This document shows positions 6,475 through 9,474 of a stretch of DNA of 9,474 nt, piece by piece. The stretch covers positions 21,071-30,544 of the forward strand of contig DGSM01000118.1 of NCBI GenBank assembly GCA_002393975.1. The letters are read 5' to 3'. Every line of letters starts with the position of its first letter. Position 1 is the first letter of the stretch. A program made the position numbers and the translations under genes. The notes under the pieces were generated by a model that was not told the DNA's origin, ran no database searches, and worked only from the letters and a program-made list of their open reading frames with translations. The DNA comes from Clostridiales bacterium UBA4362. GTDB taxonomy: Bacteria; Bacillota; Clostridia; TANB77; CAG-508.

Positions 6475-6482
6475 GAACTTTT

Positions 6483-7724
6483 TTACAATTTGTTGTATAA
6501 ATAAGTCATCCATCTATACACTCCACGTGCCCAATTTTTGTCACTTGCATAGCATTGATTAACAGCTGTTAAAGTTGCTCCATGATAATATGTTCCTTGT
6601 GCAATTTCACCATCAGCAAGTACAGTTCCTTTAGGGTTCAAATAATACTTTTGGAACACTCTTGCAAGCAAGTCTATACTTCCTGAATATGAGCCAAAAT
6701 GGTTTGCACTATTTACTGGATCTCTATCATAAGCTCCATATCCAAAAAGGTTTCTTTTGGTCGTTGCCAAATAAGAAGTACCAAAGGCACTTTCGTGGAT
6801 TCCTACTGCTGCAACAAAAACGCCATTTATATTATATTGTTGCTCGATATAATAAAAATATTCCGCATTTTGTTCAAAAATATGATTTTTATCATTACTA
6901 TCACCTGATAGTATTTGCTTAAATTGTTCCAAAGATAATCCTGATCTAGTGTTTAAAAGCATACTAAATCCTAAGGTACTAGATAATTGTTCTCTTGTAT
7001 ATTGAATACGATGTTCATCGCCATCGCCATCATTATTTGGATTGACATATTGAACTTGATTAGATTTTAACCATCCAACATAATTATCCTTAGATACATA
7101 GTACCAATCACCTTCTTTTTTCTTCATTTCTACCTCTTCGCCAATAGCTAGAGTAGTTACCTCTTGTGATTCTTCATTTGAAGTAACATGAAGAATAGTA
7201 CCATTAATGATTACTTGTAATTTATCTCCAACAATAGGAACATAGGTACTTGCAACAGAGCTTGTACCAATTTCAACTATTTTATCTATAGAGCTTTCTG
7301 TAACAACAGATGAAATTAAAGATGTAGAAATAAGTTCCCCATTTTTAAAAGCACATCTTGTAATAGCATCTTGCTTACCATCTTTTCCTTCTTGAATTGT
7401 TTGCATTTGACCAGATTGTAAAGATGAATTTTCTCTATATTGTGTATTAAAATCTATATTCATTTCTTGTCTAATAATTTGTTCTATAAGTACTTCTTGT
7501 TCATTTTGAGAAATAATAGAATGCAAATCAATCTCTTTATCATCGCTACGTTGGACAATTTCAATGTCACTTTCGGCAACTGGATTATAAATCGTAACCT
7601 CATCAATTTTTGGTGTTTTAAAAGTATTAAATACAGCAAAAATAATAGCTATAACTAATGTTATGGCTATTATTATGAACAATATATATTTAATTGAAAT
7701 TCTCTTTAGTCTCTTTTGTTCCAC
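6483..7724 (-). CDS. Membrane-anchored G5-SH3b-glucosaminidase cell wall hydrolase
   Basis: The 413-residue product is a peptidoglycan hydrolase predicted to cleave the glycan backbone at N-acetylglucosamine. Domains in order are a membrane anchor (11-32), a charged linker, a G5 domain at about 84-153, a bacterial SH3 domain at about 167-227 (GDWYYVSKDNYVGWLK), and a glucosaminidase domain to the C-terminus. The G5 domain shows SGQMQTIQEGKDGKQ and an IGT end. The glucosaminidase motif AVGIHESAFGTSYLA contains the likely catalytic glutamate E311, followed by KRNLFGYGAYD. I start it at the GTG at 7724, with AGGTG 7 nt upstream. An in-frame ATG at 7784 is rejected because it overlaps the promoter. 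The N-terminal helix keeps the enzyme on the outer membrane face. It lies between the ABC cassette and the pilin-like operon and is transcribed alone or into the latter. Confidence 0.9.
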   Translation of the reverse strand: MEQKRLKRISIKYILFIIIAITLVIAIIFAVFNTFKTPKIDEVTIYNPVAESDIEIVQRSDDKEIDLHSIISQNEQEVLIEQIIRQEMNIDFNTQYRENSSLQSGQMQTIQEGKDGKQDAITRCAFKNGELISTSLISSVVTESSIDKIVEIGTSSVASTYVPIVGDKLQVIINGTILHVTSNEESQEVTTLAIGEEVEMKKKEGDWYYVSKDNYVGWLKSNQVQYVNPNNDGDGDEHRIQYTREQLSSTLGFSMLLNTRSGLSLEQFKQILSGDSNDKNHIFEQNAEYFYYIEQQYNINGVFVAAVGIHESAFGTSYLATTKRNLFGYGAYDRDPVNSANHFGSYSGSIDLLARVFQKYYLNPKGTVLADGEIAQGTYYHGATLTAVNQCYASDKNWARGVYRWMTYLYNKL

Positions 7725-7755
7725 GAAATAACACCTAAAATATATAATTAATTTT

Positions 7756-7784
7756 ATTTTAAACTTATGTATTTTAATTGTCAA
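7756..7784 (-). promoter_or_regulatory. Sigma-A type promoter for the glucosaminidase gene
   Basis: A perfect TTGACA (7779-7784), a 17-nt spacer and TAAAAT (7756-7761) lie on the minus strand. Transcription should start near 7749, leaving about 24 nt of leader with the AGGTG ribosome site at 7732-7736 and the GTG start at 7724. This supports the GTG over the upstream ATG. Confidence 0.8.
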
Positions 7785-7833
7785 TTTTTGTGAGTCTAAT
7801 TTAATCTTTTTTTATTACTTTTTTATCTATGTT

Positions 7834-8388
7834 TTATTCACAAGCTCGGCATTGCCCTGTACATTCTGGATTACTTACAAATGGTTTTTCTACCTTTTCG
7901 TTCGATGTATAAGCTAGCACAAAAATTCCTTGCTTTTCTGAAATAACTTTATAGTCAGTACTGTTTTCTGAAATTAATTCTAAACCGCTATCTTCTGTCC
8001 AATGATATATATCAAATTTTCCATCAGCTTCTGCTTTGTGTTTTTGTATATAAGAACTAAAGCCTTTTGTTGGAATAAATTTATAAGCGATTGTTCCATT
8101 TATATTTTTTCCATTTTGGTCATACAAATATATTTCATATCCTTCAACAGCAACAAGATTGTCTATTTTCAACATATCCTTATAAAGAGCATTCCACTCT
8201 TCACAACAATCCATCATAAGATAGCTTTTCTGATAAGCTATTTCTTCATTATCTGTCGTAATTTCAGAATACTCTCCATATAGTGTAATAGTTTGTTTTT
8301 CTTTTCTTGAAAAGATTATAGCCGTTACTAAACATATTATAACTAAAATAATAATACAAATAATAATTATTATTTTTCGTCTAGACAT
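7834..8388 (-). CDS. Membrane-anchored extracytoplasmic protein with CxxxCxxC C-terminus, unknown function
   Basis: I do not recognise this 184-residue protein. It has a short basic start and one long Ile-rich membrane helix (6-26), so the rest should face outward. The body contains a vicinal CC at 61-62 and a segment near 127-160 (IYHWTEDSGLELI to GIFVLAYTS). That segment is reminiscent of beta-rich modules found near the C-termini of Bacillota surface proteins. The last nine residues, CTGQCRACE, hold three cysteines at 176, 180 and 183. The ATG at 8388 has an AAAGGA ribosome site and overlaps the end of the ATPase gene by 19 nt. It is therefore translated with the ABC cassette and may be its accessory or sensor subunit. 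No terminator is visible after its TAA. Confidence 0.75.
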   Translation of the reverse strand: MSRRKIIIIICIIILVIICLVTAIIFSRKEKQTITLYGEYSEITTDNEEIAYQKSYLMMDCCEEWNALYKDMLKIDNLVAVEGYEIYLYDQNGKNINGTIAYKFIPTKGFSSYIQKHKAEADGKFDIYHWTEDSGLELISENSTDYKVISEKQGIFVLAYTSNEKVEKPFVSNPECTGQCRACE

Positions 8389-8972
8389 ACACTTTTTCCT
8401 TTCTTTAGCAATCTACTATCATGGGTTGCTACAACAACACCTTTCTTTTTACTTAATTCCGTTATTTCCTTAATTAAGATCTTTGCACTTTCTTCGTCAA
8501 GATTACTTGTTGGTTCATCTAAAAGATAAAATGGTGTATCCATAGCAAGAGCCCTTGCAAAACACACTCGCTTATATTCACCTGTTGATATTTCTCTAGG
8601 ATATAGATAATAAACACTGCTAGAAACTTTAAGCTTCGAAAGTAGTCTGCTTGCCTCTTCTTCTGAAATCCCTGAAACAAGATTAATATTTTCTATAATG
8701 GTTAAACTTTCAATCAAGCTGTTCCCACAAGGCAAATATGTAATAAAATCTTTGCGCAGATTTTTTATATCTTTTATTTCTTTTCCATCAATAAAAATAG
8801 ATCCTTCATCTATTTTAAGCAGTCCACTAATAAGATTTAATACTGTTGTTTTTCCACTACCAGATTCTCCTTTTAGGCAAATTAATCCAGTATCATCTAT
8901 ATCAAATGAAAGGTCTTTTATTATAGTTTTCTTTTTAAATGATTTAGATACTTTTTTTACTTTAATTTTCAT
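8370..8972 (-). CDS. ABC transporter ATP-binding protein (MacB/FtsE-like) with altered Q-loop
   Basis: The 200-residue ATPase subunit should power the FtsX-type permease encoded just before it. Walker A GESGSGKT is at 35-42, the signature motif reads ISTGE at 128-132 instead of LSGGE, Walker B FYLLDE is at 148-153 followed by PTSNLD, and the switch histidine is H184. Aligning to MacB/LolD proteins, the Q-loop glutamine that follows the IGFVF-like strand corresponds to C82 in ITYLPCGNSL, an uncommon change. I start at the ATG at 8972, with GAGAG 8 nt upstream and 1 nt after the permease stop. A GTG three codons earlier is possible but lies inside the permease gene. The short length is typical of such subunits. 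The substrate cannot be inferred from the ATPase. Confidence 0.92.
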   Translation of the reverse strand: MKIKVKKVSKSFKKKTIIKDLSFDIDDTGLICLKGESGSGKTTVLNLISGLLKIDEGSIFIDGKEIKDIKNLRKDFITYLPCGNSLIESLTIIENINLVSGISEEEASRLLSKLKVSSSVYYLYPREISTGEYKRVCFARALAMDTPFYLLDEPTSNLDEESAKILIKEITELSKKKGVVVATHDSRLLKKGKSVCLDEK

Positions 8973-8973
8973 T

Positions 8974-9474
8974 TTATGCACTCTCTTTTATCAATTCACA
9001 AGGTTCTATTTTATATAGTTTATAAACTGCTATTCCTGTTGATAATAAACCTATTATCAAGTCAATTCCTAATATAATAGTGCTATTAGTAAATACACTT
9101 AAAGTACTATTCATTATAGGAGCATTAACTAAATTTTCTATACTTACTATAAACAACCCTTTTACACATAAAGTAATTATTATTGAAGTTGCAACAGCTA
9201 CTAAACAAACTATTACTTGTTCCAATGAAAATACTCTCCATACAAATGCTTTTGTTTTTCCAAGTAAAAGTAAAGAGCCACATTCATTTTTTCTTGAATC
9301 TGTGCAAATAAGAGTTAATCCAAATATTGCACAAAAGCCTACCACAAAAAGGAAAACATCTAAAACAATTATTAATTTTTTTATCGCTCCAACAGTAGAA
9401 ATATATCCACTTATTTTACTATTCATTGAATAAACGGATAAATACTTTCCATATTGACTCTCTATTATATTCTT
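8974..9474 (-). CDS. FtsX/MacB-type ABC transporter permease, C-terminal part (5' end outside window)
   Basis: The frame is open to the window edge, so only the last 166 codons are visible. An ATG at 9426 lies inside the frame but has coding sequence upstream and is probably internal. Three membrane helices lie at about 34-58, 82-110 and 131-156 of the visible part. The block between the first two (RKNECGSLLLLGKTKAFVWR) is typical of FtsX-superfamily permeases, as is the ending EPCELIKESA. These proteins are mechanotransmission or peptide/lipid-handling permeases rather than classical importers. Large members in Bacillota serve in antimicrobial peptide export or resistance. The stop lies 1 nt before the ATPase start, indicating translational coupling. 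The 5' portion and substrate are unknown. Confidence 0.85.
   Translation of the reverse strand, partial: KNIIESQYGKYLSVYSMNSKISGYISTVGAIKKLIIVLDVFLFVVGFCAIFGLTLICTDSRKNECGSLLLLGKTKAFVWRVFSLEQVIVCLVAVATSIIITLCVKGLFIVSIENLVNAPIMNSTLSVFTNSTIILGIDLIIGLLSTGIAVYKLYKIEPCELIKESA

Noticed and set aside
7725..7784. 20-codon N-terminal extension of the glucosaminidase from the ATG at 7784
   Set aside because: The region is occupied by a near-consensus promoter and a ribosome site for the GTG at 7724.
7785..7833. Terminator after the Cys-tailed protein gene
   Set aside because: There are T-rich and A-rich runs but no inverted repeat that forms a convincing stem.
6662..9433. Plus-strand open frames at 6662-6922, 6699-6908, 7440-7658, 8002-8283, 8698-9018 and 9080-9433
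   Set aside because: All are antisense to genes with clear domains or membrane helices, and hydrophobic content there mirrors AT-rich complement codons.

Overview
The window comes from an AT-rich Gram-positive bacterium, most likely a Bacillota lineage of the Clostridia type. The evidence is the efp / ruvX / ireB (UPF0297) neighbourhood, strong AGGAGG-like ribosome sites, sigma-A style promoters, a G5-SH3-glucosaminidase wall hydrolase and the standard genetic code. Every gene I accept lies on the minus strand, so transcription runs from high to low coordinates. The plus-strand open frames are shadows. The genus cannot be read from this sequence.

Layout in transcription order. (1) 9474-7834: a tightly coupled ABC cassette. 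It has the 3' end of an FtsX/MacB-type permease cut by the window edge, a 200-residue ATPase starting 1 nt after the permease stop, and a 184-residue membrane-anchored protein that overlaps the ATPase gene by 19 nt and ends in a CxxxCxxC tail. (2) 7784-6483: a monocistronic-looking gene with its own good promoter, encoding a membrane-anchored G5-SH3b-glucosaminidase. (3) 6474-1028: a second good promoter followed by five closely packed genes. These are a two-TM protein with a signal peptide that resembles a VirB2/TrbC-type pilin; a 782-residue protein with an atypical receiver domain and a very long Pro/Met/Gln/Asn-rich disordered tail; a MinD/ParA/TadZ-like protein without the P-loop lysines; a membrane-anchored GAF plus degenerate GGDEF protein; and ireB. 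(4) 1018-549: a hairpin terminator and ruvX. (5) 541-1: a promoter and efp, whose 3' end is cut by the window edge.

The part most worth attention is region 3. An atypical receiver and a ParA-like ATPase normally form one polypeptide in CpaE/TadZ, the polar organiser of Tad pili. Here they are adjacent genes joined by an 11-nt frame overlap, preceded by a pilin-like membrane protein and followed by an inactive-looking GGDEF protein. Three of the four proteins look like catalytically dead versions of signalling or ATPase folds. This suggests a scaffold or positioning module for an envelope machine rather than an enzyme pathway. The wall hydrolase just upstream could open peptidoglycan for such a machine. 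That functional reading is inference; the domain calls come from motifs read by eye.
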